Shown: positions 1-9,200 of the stretch, piece by piece
Layout: each line of letters begins with the position of its first letter
Position numbering within the stretch: the stretch's first letter is position 1
Source: Niastella yeongjuensis
Lineage (GTDB): Bacteria > Bacteroidota > Bacteroidia > Chitinophagales > Chitinophagaceae
NCBI RefSeq assembly: GCF_900110245.1
Contig: NZ_FOCZ01000012.1
Span: 1-64,000 of the forward strand
DNA: 64,000 nt
Direction: 5' to 3'
Notes under the pieces: model-generated
The model's input: only the letters and a program-made list of their open reading frames with translations
The model's database searches: none
Told to the model about the DNA's origin: nothing
Program-made: the position numbers and the translations under genes

Positions 1-1
1 G

Positions 2-33
2 AAGGCGTCTCAAAAGTAAGAGGCGCCTTTTTT
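2..33 (+). terminator. Terminator-like hairpin at left IS end
   Basis: GGCGTCTC (4-11) pairs with GAGGCGCC (20-27) over 8 bp including one G-U pair, with an 8-base loop, extended by A2-A3 with T28-T29. Six T residues (28-33) follow. It would stop transcription entering the element from the left on the + strand, antisense to the transposase. Confidence 0.6.
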
Positions 34-139
34 CTGTTTTATGGCGATGTATAGAGCGTAATAGAATTGAAGTAAGATTTTCTTAAAGTAGATGTTTTCG
101 GAAGATATTTTTAAAAAGTTCGAAGTGATTCAAGGGCTT

Positions 140-1684
140 TTAGGCCGCCTTCTTCCTTAAGTTGTGTGCGAGTGCCAGTAAACCGGTTTCAACTGCTACC
201 TTTTCTTTACCTCGTAGCATGAAGCGTTTAAAATTATGATTATATTTAATATTTGCGAACACAGGTTCTGTGTCGAAGCAACGCTGTTTGCGTTTTTGGA
301 TGCCTCGTTTACTCTTTAATCGCTTTTCCGCTTTTTCTTTGAGGCGTTGGTTGTTAAGGCTGACCTCTATTATTCGATCACCTTTTTGCCCGTGACAGGT
401 TCCATATAAAAAGCAGCCTTCACAGTTTGAAGCCTTATATTTATCTATCACTTTTGGATAGCCTGTTTTTGTTTCTTCAATCGTCCAACCAACATGTTTC
501 ATTGGTTCGCCTATTGGGCAAAGGTATTGGTTGTTCTGTTCTTCATAGATAAGCTTATCTATACTAAATGGAGTTTTATTACGGATTGTTTCATTCTGCA
601 TCCGGTCAAACTGGTTGTGCTTCACATAAGCTGTGATGCGCTTTTTTTCCAGCCATTGATAATTCTCTTCACTTCCATAACCTGCATCAGCGGTAACGTT
701 ATTGGGCTTTTGTTTGAAGTTGCTTATGTGTTGGCTAAGATGGTCAATCAGGGTATTAGTATCAGTAGTGTTTTGATGGATACTGTAAGAGGCTATGTAT
801 TGATTATTAGTACTGATCTGGACGTTATAGGCTGGTTTTAACTGGCCATTTTTCATATGGTCTTCTTTCATGCGCATGAAGGTGGCGTCCTTATCTGTTT
901 TGCTATAACTGTTTCTTTGCTCACCCATTGTTTTTTCCTGCTCTTCATATTTATCCAGGTTGGCTGGCCAGTTCTTTTTTGCATAGTTTAATTTTTGCCT
1001 TTTGTCTTTGGCTATTTTCTTATCCTTAAGCGCAGCATTAATCGCATCTACGGTCCGGGTAACACTTTCTGAATCTATTTTGTCAAAGCCCGATGGATCT
1101 GTATCATCTAATTCTGAGGCTGCAACAGACTTGGCATATTGCCACAATTCATTTAATTGCTGTTTTATTTTCTCCCTGTTATGTTTGATTGTATTGCCCC
1201 ATACAAATGTATACCGGTTGGCATTGGCTTCTATCTTAGTACCGTCTGTGTATAAATCTTTGATACTCAGTAGTCCTTCGTCACATAACAATAAGACAAC
1301 CTGAGTAAAGATGGGTTGTAAAGTTTTTTGAAGACGTTGTCCGCGGAAGCGATTGATAGTATTGTGATCAGGGGTGCTCATGCCCGCTAACCACATGAAG
1401 TTTATATTCTGTGATACTGCTTCTTCAATTTTACGGCTACTGTAAATGTTATTGATATATCCATATACCAGCACTTTGAGCAGCATGCGGGGATGGTAAC
1501 TGCTGGTACCACCAGGTTTGTACTGTTTGATCAACTCACTTATATCCACCTTCTCCAACACTTCGTTTACAACCCGAACTGGATGATTAGCTGCAATCAT
1601 CTCATTTAAATCAGGCGGAAGTAACATCGCCTGGTTCTGGAAGTTGCTTTTAAATACAACCGATAATGTTTTTCCTCTTGCCAT
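140..1684 (-). CDS. IS1182-family transposase
   Basis: This 514-residue DDE transposase would cut and join the element's ends. An N-terminal DUF772-type segment (about 15-115) precedes a split catalytic core. Candidate acidic residues are D147 in YTDGTKIEAN, D333 in TADAGYGSEEN and E473 in FDTEPVFANIKYN. A Cys-containing stretch (about 400-430, NCEGCFLYGTC) is typical of the DDE_Tnp_1_6 C-terminal region. The gene is full length with no visible frameshift or internal stop, so the element may be active. The ATG at 1684 fits the family N-terminus. It is the only gene in the element and has 100-140 bases of non-coding DNA on each side. Family and catalytic assignments come from recognised motifs. 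Confidence 0.92.
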   Translation of the reverse strand: MARGKTLSVVFKSNFQNQAMLLPPDLNEMIAANHPVRVVNEVLEKVDISELIKQYKPGGTSSYHPRMLLKVLVYGYINNIYSSRKIEEAVSQNINFMWLAGMSTPDHNTINRFRGQRLQKTLQPIFTQVVLLLCDEGLLSIKDLYTDGTKIEANANRYTFVWGNTIKHNREKIKQQLNELWQYAKSVAASELDDTDPSGFDKIDSESVTRTVDAINAALKDKKIAKDKRQKLNYAKKNWPANLDKYEEQEKTMGEQRNSYSKTDKDATFMRMKEDHMKNGQLKPAYNVQISTNNQYIASYSIHQNTTDTNTLIDHLSQHISNFKQKPNNVTADAGYGSEENYQWLEKKRITAYVKHNQFDRMQNETIRNKTPFSIDKLIYEEQNNQYLCPIGEPMKHVGWTIEETKTGYPKVIDKYKASNCEGCFLYGTCHGQKGDRIIEVSLNNQRLKEKAEKRLKSKRGIQKRKQRCFDTEPVFANIKYNHNFKRFMLRGKEKVAVETGLLALAHNLRKKAA

Positions 1685-1783
1685 ACCCTTAAAAACAACA
1701 AAACCAGTTCTTATTACTAATCCCTAAGAAGCTTTAGTTATACAGTGCTTTTGTGGATAAACACGCCTTAAAAACTGAAAATG

Positions 1784-1818
1784 AAAAAAGGCCGCCTCAA
1801 ATTACTTTTGAGACAGCC
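1784..1818 (-). terminator. Terminator-like hairpin at right IS end
   Basis: Read on the minus strand from 1818, GGCTGTCTC pairs with GAGGCGGCC over 9 bp with two G-U pairs and an 11-base loop, followed by six T residues. It faces incoming transcription that would otherwise read into the transposase gene, so it could protect the element from outside activation. Confidence 0.6.
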
Positions 1819-1827
1819 TCATGTATT

Positions 1828-2022
1828 TTAAAAAAATAAATTTTGAAGCGTGTTATTGGCTGCATAGATTTGGTGCTCATTACTGCAAGTAATAACTCCG
1901 TTCTTCCATAGCGTGTATCCATAACGCACCTGATTGCCCGCTTTTGCATCACGATGTATTTCCCACACTTCCCCTTTTAAGATAATTTCCCAATTCTGTA
2001 GGTAAAATTTGCTGGAGCGTTG
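1828..2022 (-). pseudogene. C-terminal remnant of an unrecognised small protein gene
   Basis: The minus strand is open for 64 codons, ending with TAA at 1828-1830, only 7 bases from the IS end. It reads like real protein: NWEIILKGEVWEIHRDAKAG, then RYGYTLWKNGVITCSNEHQ. There is no ATG in the frame, and an in-frame stop (2023-2025) lies just upstream. I do not recognise the family. It may be a decayed gene or a gene end left by rearrangement around the IS. The IS lies 3' of the reading frame, so it did not itself remove the start. Confidence 0.4.
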
Positions 2023-2036
2023 TTATACTAGTATAA
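2023..2036. promoter_or_regulatory. 14-bp perfect palindrome before the first sigma gene
   Basis: TTATACTAGTATAA is a perfect palindrome whose right edge is 13 bases before the ATG of the sigma factor at 2050. Its position suggests an operator, but AT-rich palindromes of this size can occur by chance and no regulator is assigned. Confidence 0.3.
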
Positions 2037-2049
2037 TGAAATCTCCCCC

Positions 2050-2604
2050 ATGGCAACTAGACAAATAGCGCTGTTCAATAAGAGAGACCCAAAGGCCTGG
2101 CGTGAAATACTTGATAGGTATTCTCCACGGTTATTTTTCTGTATAATGAAGATAATTAGTAATGAAGGGAAGGCATACGAAATTGTGAATGATTGTTTTG
2201 TTGAGGTACACAAAAGAGAGATTCAGTTTGATACCATTCAAAAACTGGAAGCGTATCTTTTTACATCAGCGCGGAATGCTGCCTTTAATTTTCTGAAGGA
2301 GGATGCCCGAAACAACAAAAATGCGTTTTCGTTCGCTCAATTACAGGATACCAGTACAAATATTGATGACGTTACAAATCGGGAAATTGAATACGGAAAT
2401 CTGTTGAATAAGATCTATCAGGTAATCAACCAACAACCACCATTAAAGAAAGAAGTCTTTGAATTATTCTATTTTGATAAGAAGACTGCCATTGAGATTG
2501 CTGCCATAAAGGGAATTACTGAAAGACAGGTTTACAATTACAAAAATCAGGTACTAAAGGTTTTGCAAAAGAAGTTTGGCCCCGACACGGAAAAACTTTT
2601 ATAG
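2050..2604 (+). CDS. ECF sigma factor (orphan FecI-like pair, gene 1)
   Basis: A 184-residue RNA polymerase sigma factor of the extracytoplasmic function group. Region 2 lies at about 20-85 (RYSPRLFFCIMKII, then LEAYLFTSARNAAFNFLKE) and region 4 with its helix-turn-helix at about 125-175 (AIEIAAIKGITERQVYNYKN). It should direct transcription when released from the FecR-type protein encoded 130 bases downstream. The classical FecI partner would be a TonB receptor with an STN domain, but none follows this pair. By eye the DNA is more AT-rich than the genes from 4.2 kb onward, which together with the neighbouring IS suggests separate acquisition. The start is the ATG at 2050; no good Shine-Dalgarno is visible, as is usual in Bacteroidota. 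Confidence 0.85.
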   Translation: MATRQIALFNKRDPKAWREILDRYSPRLFFCIMKIISNEGKAYEIVNDCFVEVHKREIQFDTIQKLEAYLFTSARNAAFNFLKEDARNNKNAFSFAQLQDTSTNIDDVTNREIEYGNLLNKIYQVINQQPPLKKEVFELFYFDKKTAIEIAAIKGITERQVYNYKNQVLKVLQKKFGPDTEKLL

Positions 2605-2736
2605 ATGGCCGCGGGGAGCTTATTAAAAAAATAAAAAAAGTTCCCACTTTATCGGTAATAACTCTAAATAGGTTGTTATACACATATAGATTACTATTTA
2701 ATCAAACCTCCTTATCTAATGGTAAAATATACAGTT

Positions 2737-3903
2737 ATGGAAGAGGGATACAATAACTGGTCAGCACTTTTGAGAAAATATTTGAGAAACGAGATCACCC
2801 CGGCGGAAAAGGAAGAAATAGACCGCCAAATAAAGGCTTCTCCAATGAAGCAGCAACAGTTTGAAGAGCAGACTGGTCCAGACGCGTTTATCAATGACTT
2901 GAAACAAGTATATTATTTCGACAGGAAGAAGGTGCAGGAAAGGTTGGAAGCAAAATTACCTTTTCTTCAACTACCGCCCGTTATCCCTTTATATAAACGA
3001 ATCGCTGTTATAGGGTGGGTTGGGATAGCAGCAGCTGTTATAGCAATTATATATGTTAGTATATGGCTGTTAATACCGGTATCTAAAAATTCTAATTTAC
3101 CTGTAAAGAGCTACAGCTATGTTAAACTGCCTGATGGTACTGAAGTTAATCTTGAAAAGATTTCCAATGTGATGCCGTACGAGGTAGCTGCTTTTATTAT
3201 AAGAAATACGGACGACGGTATAGTAGTCGAGTTAAAAGAGCAGGCTTCTAAAAAAACAGGCGGGGAAAATTATGCTGTAGTCACTGCGGCAGAAAAGGAG
3301 GTCTCTGTCTGGCTTCCCGATGGCACAGCAGTACAATTAAATGCTCAATCCACTTTTCGCACCTCTACCCCCTTTAATAGGGCTAGTCGTAATGTTGCCC
3401 TTACCGGCGAAGCTTTTTTTACTGTAGCAACCAATAAAAAAGTTCCCTTTGTGGTTTCTTTAGATGAAATTGAAGTAATAGCCGAGGGAACGGTGTTTAA
3501 TATTCGAAACTATGAGAACCAGGAAGTTGCTACCACACTTTTGAATGGGAAAATAACTATGAAACGGGGCTCTGATTCAATCCTGTTAAAACAGGGCGAA
3601 CAGGTTCAAACTGTCAATAAAAGAAAGTTTAAAACAGTGAAGAATCCCGATATCGATCAGGCTGTTGCCTGGCGGAAGGAAGACTTTTATTTTAAAAATA
3701 TGCCTATAAAAGAGGTGATGATCGAAATAGGGCATTGGTATGGGTGTGAAGTAAAATTTTACGGGCCGGAAATTGAAAATGTGCGGGCAAGTGGCAAGTT
3801 TGAAAGAAACCTGAATATTGATAAACTTATAATAGCATTAGAGAAAACCAATCCAATAAAAATAAATAAGGTGGGAAATAAGCTAGTGATCTCACCAAAA
3901 TAG
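2737..3903 (+). CDS. FecR-family anti-sigma factor (orphan pair, gene 2)
   Basis: An inner-membrane anti-sigma factor expected to hold the preceding sigma factor and to sense a TonB receptor through its periplasmic part. The cytoplasmic N-terminus (about 1-85) is followed by one membrane helix (about 88-114), a FecR domain (about 170-275, VWLPDGTAVQLNAQSTF and LTGEAFFTVA) and a C-terminal DUF4974 domain (about 310-388, FYFKNMPIKEVMIEIGHWYG). An upstream in-frame ATG at 2719 would add six residues; I chose 2737 because MEEGYNNWSALLRKYL fits the family N-terminus. The gene is intact, yet its usual SusC/TonB partner is missing: the next 300 bases hold only possible remnants. Confidence 0.85.
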   Translation: MEEGYNNWSALLRKYLRNEITPAEKEEIDRQIKASPMKQQQFEEQTGPDAFINDLKQVYYFDRKKVQERLEAKLPFLQLPPVIPLYKRIAVIGWVGIAAAVIAIIYVSIWLLIPVSKNSNLPVKSYSYVKLPDGTEVNLEKISNVMPYEVAAFIIRNTDDGIVVELKEQASKKTGGENYAVVTAAEKEVSVWLPDGTAVQLNAQSTFRTSTPFNRASRNVALTGEAFFTVATNKKVPFVVSLDEIEVIAEGTVFNIRNYENQEVATTLLNGKITMKRGSDSILLKQGEQVQTVNKRKFKTVKNPDIDQAVAWRKEDFYFKNMPIKEVMIEIGHWYGCEVKFYGPEIENVRASGKFERNLNIDKLIIALEKTNPIKINKVGNKLVISPK

Positions 3904-4206
3904 CAGAAAATATCACCTGCTGAAATTGTTCCAGGCTGTCAGATCATTTACCATTGCCTTGATCCTTATCCATTTTTAAGTACATCACAGCTGAGATTAC
4001 CCCGATACTGTAATAGTTAAACCTAATAGTGTATGCCATTGAAAAAATGGCAAAGTGACCCTATCAGACAGGTTTTAAATATAAAGCCAATGGTTCTACA
4101 GATTTTTGAAGCAATCAGTAAAGTTGATGTCTCTCAATAGCTAACCTAAGCATAATATACCCATTTTATATTTTTCTGTAATCTTGCGCCCGTATAATGT
4201 CGGCTG
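3904..4206 (+). other. Non-coding gap with possible remnants of a SusC gene
   Basis: No intact gene is present. Positions 3908-3979 can be read as a Leu/Ile-rich stretch (LLKLFQAVRSFTIALILIHF) like a SusC signal peptide, then a stop. In another frame, 4035-4058 reads AIEKMAK followed by a stop, which resembles part of an STN domain. Both are short and out of frame with each other, so a decayed SusC gene is only a suggestion. Confidence 0.25.
4179..4186 (+). promoter_or_regulatory. Candidate -7 element of the second sigma gene
   Basis: TAATCTTG differs from the Bacteroidota consensus TAnnTTTG at one base and sits 21 bases before the TTG start at 4207. No clear -33 TTG is seen at the right distance, so this is a weak call. 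Confidence 0.35.
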
Positions 4207-4800
4207 TTGTCTACAAATATTCCTTATAACGAAAAAGAAATCCTGCAGTTGGTATCGATGGGTGATGAAATGGCTTTCACCCGTTTATTTGCTCAATGGA
4301 ACCAATTGCTGGCAGGTTTTATTTTCCGGCTTACCGAATCACGCGAATTAACGGAGGAGATTGTACAGGATGTATTCCTGAACATCTGGCGCGTACGCGA
4401 AACCCTGGCAGGGATAGATAACTTCAAACATTTTCTGTTGGTGGTTGCCCGCAACAAAGCTTATGATGCATTAAAAAAACAGCTGCGTGAAGAACAACGC
4501 AGAAAGGCTTGGGAAATAGAAAATCAACAAGAACCAGCCACTTCCGATGCTGAAAGTGAATGGGTACATGTAGACATCATTGAACAGGCCATCGATCAAC
4601 TGCCGCCACGCAGAAAAGAAATATACCTCCTGAGCCGCCATGAGCGGCTTACCTATAAAGAAATTGCTGCAAGACTAAAGATCTCCACCGAATCGGTTAA
4701 AACTCATTTGAAACTTGCTACTCATTCCATTACCGGTTTCATTCGGGCGCATGTATGCGAGCTTTCTATCCTTGTAATAAGTTTTTTAAAAAAAATGTAA
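4207..4800 (+). CDS. ECF sigma factor (FecI-like) of the first Sus locus
   Basis: A 197-residue sigma factor with region 2 at about 22-90 (FAQWNQLLAGFIFRLTES, FKHFLLVVARNKAYDAL) and region 4 at about 125-180 (QLPPRRKEIYLLSRHERLTYKEIAARL). It probably activates the downstream SusC/SusD genes when its partner FecR (start 4881, 80 bases away) signals. The N-terminus is uncertain: the first in-frame start is TTG at 4207, a nearby ATG at 4197 is out of frame and soon meets a stop, and the next in-frame ATG is at 4258 (residue 18), which would still keep most of region 2. The hydrophobic C-terminal tail (LSILVISFLKKM) is unusual but similar to the tail of the sigma factor at 44887. Confidence 0.88.
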   Translation: MSTNIPYNEKEILQLVSMGDEMAFTRLFAQWNQLLAGFIFRLTESRELTEEIVQDVFLNIWRVRETLAGIDNFKHFLLVVARNKAYDALKKQLREEQRRKAWEIENQQEPATSDAESEWVHVDIIEQAIDQLPPRRKEIYLLSRHERLTYKEIAARLKISTESVKTHLKLATHSITGFIRAHVCELSILVISFLKKM

Positions 4801-4880
4801 AAGCGCGTTCCCCATTTTTCATCTGTTTCGTCGTCTTTATTTATAACTATCATTAACCATTCCATTATTAATTAATTGTT

Positions 4881-6113
4881 ATGCAATCTGAAGAAGCCAG
4901 ATTGAAGTACCTCTTTCAACGGTATTTCAATAAAACCGCCAGCCAGGACGAACGGAAAGAATTAGCCGATCTGATCAGTGATGACCATAATAAGAATAGG
5001 TTCATGCAGTTGATGTCGGAAACCTGGGAGCACTATCAAAACGATGGTGACTGGATAACGGCCTCTGCTTCTGATGCCATGCTAAAACATATCCTGGCAA
5101 AAGAAGAAACTTCCGAAGTACCTGTAAAACGGATCGCCTGGCCACGTTTGGCTGCGGCTGCTGCCGTATTAATTATAATTGCCGGTGCTGCCTGGTTTAT
5201 TATCAATAATAACAAAAAAGAAACGCCTGCTGCGATACAGGAACTGGCGCAGGATGCGGCGCCTGGTTCTTATAAGGCACAATTGACACTGGCAGACGGC
5301 AGCCATATAACGTTGGATAGTGCAGCACTGGGTCAATTGGCAAAACAGGGAAATACCACGGTGATCAATAAGGCCGGAGAACTATTGTACAAACCCGAAG
5401 GCGGCGACCAGTCCATTATTTATAACACCATCACCACCAACAGGGGCGAAACCTATTCTTTTTCTCTGGCCGATGGTTCCAAAGTGTGGCTGAACTCCGC
5501 CTCAACCGTACGCTTTCCTGTTGCCTTTACCGGCGCTGATAGGCGTATAGAGATCACTGGGGAAGTGTTTGTAAAAGTAGCAAAAGATAAAACCCATCCA
5601 TTTATTGTATCAGCCAGTGGCATGGAAGTAAAAGCACTGGGAACGGAATTTAATGTGAATGCTTATGGCGATGAAGGTGGTGTAAGTGCTACACTGGTAG
5701 AAGGAAGCGTAAGCGTAGGCAGAAGGCCCGCCTACGCCAAGGCTTCGGCGGGCGAAGCAGAGGGCAGAGAAGAAAAGGCAAAAGAAGAAGATCAGTCAGT
5801 CATCCTGAAGCCAGGCGAACAGGTATCGGTTACCCAATCATCCCAATTATCCCAACCTGTCCAGGTTCAGATAGAGGAGGTCATTGGCTGGAAAGACGGG
5901 TTCTTCCACTTCGAGAGCGCTGAACTGCCGGCAATTCTCAGGCAATTTGCCCGCTGGTACGATATAGAAGTGGTGTATGAAGGGCCTGTAACAAAAAGGA
6001 AATTCTTTACGATCGTACAAAGAAGCAGCACGCTGAAAAATGTACTGGCATTGCTGCAAGACAATAATATTAATTATAAAATAGAAGGAAAAAAGCTCAT
6101 CGTGAGTCAATAA
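4881..6113 (+). CDS. FecR-family anti-sigma factor with a repeat-derived insertion
   Basis: A membrane anti-sigma factor, 410 residues: cytoplasmic N-terminus, membrane helix at about 88-109, FecR domain at about 175-275 (FSLADGSKVWLNSASTVRF, ITGEVFVKVAKDKTHPF) and C-terminal DUF4974 domain at about 330-408. It should link the SusC protein encoded next to the sigma factor at 4207. Compared with the two other FecR proteins of this window it has about 22 extra residues between EGSVSVG and SVILKPGEQ; these (PAYAKASAG plus a Glu/Lys-rich stretch) are encoded by a palindromic repeat and heptamer-like DNA at 5726-5783. The reading frame stays open, so the protein is probably functional. The 93-base gap to SusC carries a small hairpin. 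Confidence 0.9.
   Translation: MQSEEARLKYLFQRYFNKTASQDERKELADLISDDHNKNRFMQLMSETWEHYQNDGDWITASASDAMLKHILAKEETSEVPVKRIAWPRLAAAAAVLIIIAGAAWFIINNNKKETPAAIQELAQDAAPGSYKAQLTLADGSHITLDSAALGQLAKQGNTTVINKAGELLYKPEGGDQSIIYNTITTNRGETYSFSLADGSKVWLNSASTVRFPVAFTGADRRIEITGEVFVKVAKDKTHPFIVSASGMEVKALGTEFNVNAYGDEGGVSATLVEGSVSVGRRPAYAKASAGEAEGREEKAKEEDQSVILKPGEQVSVTQSSQLSQPVQVQIEEVIGWKDGFFHFESAELPAILRQFARWYDIEVVYEGPVTKRKFFTIVQRSSTLKNVLALLQDNNINYKIEGKKLIVSQ
5726..5753 (+). repeat. 28-bp interspersed palindromic repeat inside fecR
   Basis: Ends GCCCGCC and GGCGGGC are inverted repeats of 7 bp around a conserved core (TACGCCAAGGCTT). It is read in frame as PAYAKASAG. A diverged copy in the opposite orientation lies at 45815-45842 (24 of 28 bases identical). 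The following bases (5756-5783) read as heptamers AGCAGAG, GGCAGAG, AAGAAAA, GGCAAAA, like the array at 45465. Confidence 0.8.
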
Positions 6114-6119
6114 AACAAA

Positions 6120-6145
6120 ACCGTCCCGACGGCCATCGGAACGGT
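6120..6145 (+). other. Hairpin in the fecR-susC junction
   Basis: ACCGTCCCGA (6120-6129) pairs with TCGGAACGGT (6136-6145) over 10 bp with one mismatch and a 6-base loop. There is no T run, so it is not a strong terminator. A structured element also sits at the same place in the third locus (47110-47165). Confidence 0.45.
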
Positions 6146-6206
6146 GGAGTTATGTTAATAAACAACACTTGTAGGAATTATTTATTTAACCTAACACTGC
6201 AAAGCT

Positions 6207-9200
6207 ATGCATTTAAGGTCAATTTTTCGTGCCCGTAGCTATCGGCCCGAATCTCATACCCATAAACTAATGCGGGTTATGAAACTAACTATTCTTTTAT
6301 TATTGACAACCTGTTTACACCTGGCAGCCCACACACAGGGCCAGAACATTACCCTAAAACTCAAGGATGCCCCTGTAAAGACGTTATTCAGGGAAATTCA
6401 ACGGCAAACAGGGCTCAACGTAATGGTTGATGAAGCACTGTTGAACCAGGCCGGTAAAATAACCCTGGATGTTAAAAACATGCCGGTGAACGACGTCTTG
6501 GGTTTGTGTTTTAGATCGGGCAATATTACCTGGTCAATTGTAGATGCCCGGCTGGTTATAAAGACACGGCCGGTTGCCACTGCAACAGTAAAAAACAACC
6601 TACCGCCACAAGCGACAAAACCGCCTGCCATCACTGTAAGGGGACGGGTCACCAATGCGAAAGGCAGTCCGTTGGCAGGCGCTACGGTACATGTAAAAGG
6701 CACCGCCAATGGCGTTCAAACAGATGCCAATGGCGAGTTTCAATTCAATATGGAGAAAAAAGCAACCATCGTTATTTCATACGTTGGGTATGCTACCAAA
6801 GAAGTGATTGCCGATGGCAGCGATGTGCTGGTTATTCAACTGCAGGACAGCCAGGATGCGTTGAACTCGGTAGTGGTAGTAGGGTATGGCACGCAGAAGA
6901 AGATCGATCTTACGGGTGCCATTGACCAGGTAGGCAGCGAGTATTTCGAAGATCGACCGCTCCCGAATGTTACCAAAGGACTGCAAGGGGTGCTGCCCAA
7001 CCTGAATATTAAGATCACTGATGGTAAACCTATCCGTGGTTCGTCTTATAATATACGTGGTTATACTTCCATTGGCGCTGGCAGTAACCAGAATGCCCTG
7101 GTATTGATAGATGGTGTTACCGGCGATCCGCAAAACCTGAACCCGGCGGATATTGAAAGCGTAACCATTTTGAAAGATGCGGCTTCTGCTGCCATCTATG
7201 GATCCAGAGCCGCATTTGGGGTAGTACTGATCACCACCAAAACACCTAAGAACGGTAAAACACAAATCTCTTATTCAACAAACTTCTCCAACAACCGGCG
7301 CACCACAACGCCCGACCTGGTGAACGATGGGTACACCTGGGCCACCAACTATGATGAGGCCATGTATTCCTGGAGCGACTATGCCACACACCCGGTGAAC
7401 ATCGACGGTAAGTTATTGTTTTCGCCGGCGTACCTCGATAGTTTGAAAAGACATTCAGAAGATCCTTCTTTACCTGACTGGGGAATAGATGCAGCAGGCA
7501 ATTACGCCTATTACGCCAGTACCGACTGGATGAAAACCTTGTACAAACCCAGTAACAATTCAGTAGAACATTCACTGAACATCTCGGGTGGTACCGATAA
7601 AGTAAAACTGGCCGTTTCAGGCAGGTATTATAACCAGGATGGTATTTTCCGGTATAACCCCGATAAATACAATCGCTATAACTTCCGGGTAAAAGGCGAT
7701 GTAAAAGTATCCGATCATTTTTCCGTAAATGCCAACCTCGATTACACCAGCACCAATTATAAGTACCCGCTTACTTCAATAGGTGGTGTAAACGCCTTAT
7801 GGCGCGTTCTGGCAGCATCGGGTTATCCACTGGCGCCTTTATTAAACCCTGACGGAACCCTGACCAATATCGCTTCCAACTCCATAGGCGACCTATACCA
7901 GCAGAAAAGTTTTTCGCAGCTTAAAGACAATATCTATCGCAATATGGTAGGTTTTACTGCGCTGCCATTCAAACACGTTAAAATAAAAGGCGACTTTACT
8001 TTTATAAACACCTTTACCACCGAACAGCGCCGCTTTTTTCCAACCAATTACAGTATTAAACCGGGTGTAATTACCAATAGCGGACTGAACTACCTGGAAG
8101 AAGATGATGACCGGTCGAAAAACTTTATCTCGAACCTGTATGCCGATTACACCAACCGGTTTGGCGATCATAGTCTCACCGTGCTGGTAGGTGGCAACCA
8201 GGAATCGTTTTCAACCAGAAGCCGCAAAACAAGAAGGGATGGTTTGCTGGTTGATAACATCGTAGACTGGAACCTGGCTACAGGCACCAACTATGTATTG
8301 ACGGGCGGTGGCAATGAGTGGGCTACAGCCGGTTTGTTCTCGCGCATCAATTATGCTTTCCGCGACAGATATTTGCTGGAACTGAATGGCCGATACGACG
8401 GATCTTCCCGTTTTCCTACAGACCAGGCCTGGGGCTTTTTCCCTTCGGCTGAAGCAGGCTGGATCATTTCCAGAGAAAAATTTATGGAACGAACTGCCGG
8501 CTGGCTCGATCTGTTGAAGATTCGTGGTTCGTATGGTTCACTGGGTAACGGGAATATACCGCCGTATTCGTTTGTACCTGCTATTGGTATCACTACTTCT
8601 ACCGTATTACAAAACGGCATATTTCCTAATGTGATGCAAAATCCTAATGTAACGCCTAAAAATATTACCTGGGAAAAAGTGAATATGGCCAACGTAGGTA
8701 TCGATCTGGCGCTTTTGCGTAACCGGCTTTCTGTAACCTTCGATGCCTATCAGCGCAATACCAACAACATGATCACGGCAGGTCCGCCGTTACCAGCTAC
8801 CTTTGGCGCTGCTACGCCCAATGGCAACAATGCCAATATGAGAACCCGTGGCTGGGAATTGACGTTCAACTGGCAGGATAAAACCGGTGGCAGTAAGCCG
8901 CTTTCTTATGGTATCCGCGTAACGCTGAGCGATTATAAATCGGTTATCACCAAATTCTATAACCCCACTGGTTTGAACACTACCTATTACAATGGATATG
9001 TAATGGGAAGTATCATGGGCTTTCAAACGCTGGGCTTTTTTAAAGATGCCGATGATATTGCTACAAGCCCCAAACAGAATTATTTCCAGGTTTCCAATAG
9101 CAACAAACTGTTGCCCGGCGATATAAAATTCGCTGACCGCAATGGCGACAAAGTGGTGGATGCAGGCAAGAATACACTCGCTGACCCGGGTGACCGTTAT

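Larger units (their letters stand above)
1..1820 (-). mobile_element. IS1182-family insertion sequence, apparently complete
   Basis: One transposase gene lies between two related inverted ends. Reading inward, the left end (1-19) and right end (1820-1802) match at 16 of 19 positions, with the identical core GTCTCAAAAGTAA. Length of about 1.8 kb, one long transposase gene and this end sequence fit the IS1182 family. The window begins at the left end, so a target duplication cannot be checked; the base after the right end is 1821. Both ends can fold into terminator-like hairpins (separate entries). Confidence 0.85.

Noticed and set aside
494-1304. Two plus-strand open frames inside the transposase gene
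   Set aside because: Antisense to a clear DDE transposase; the composition is that of a shadow frame.
3904-4206. A small gene in the gap after the first fecR
   Set aside because: All frames are broken by stops within about 25 codons; only SusC-like fragments can be suggested.
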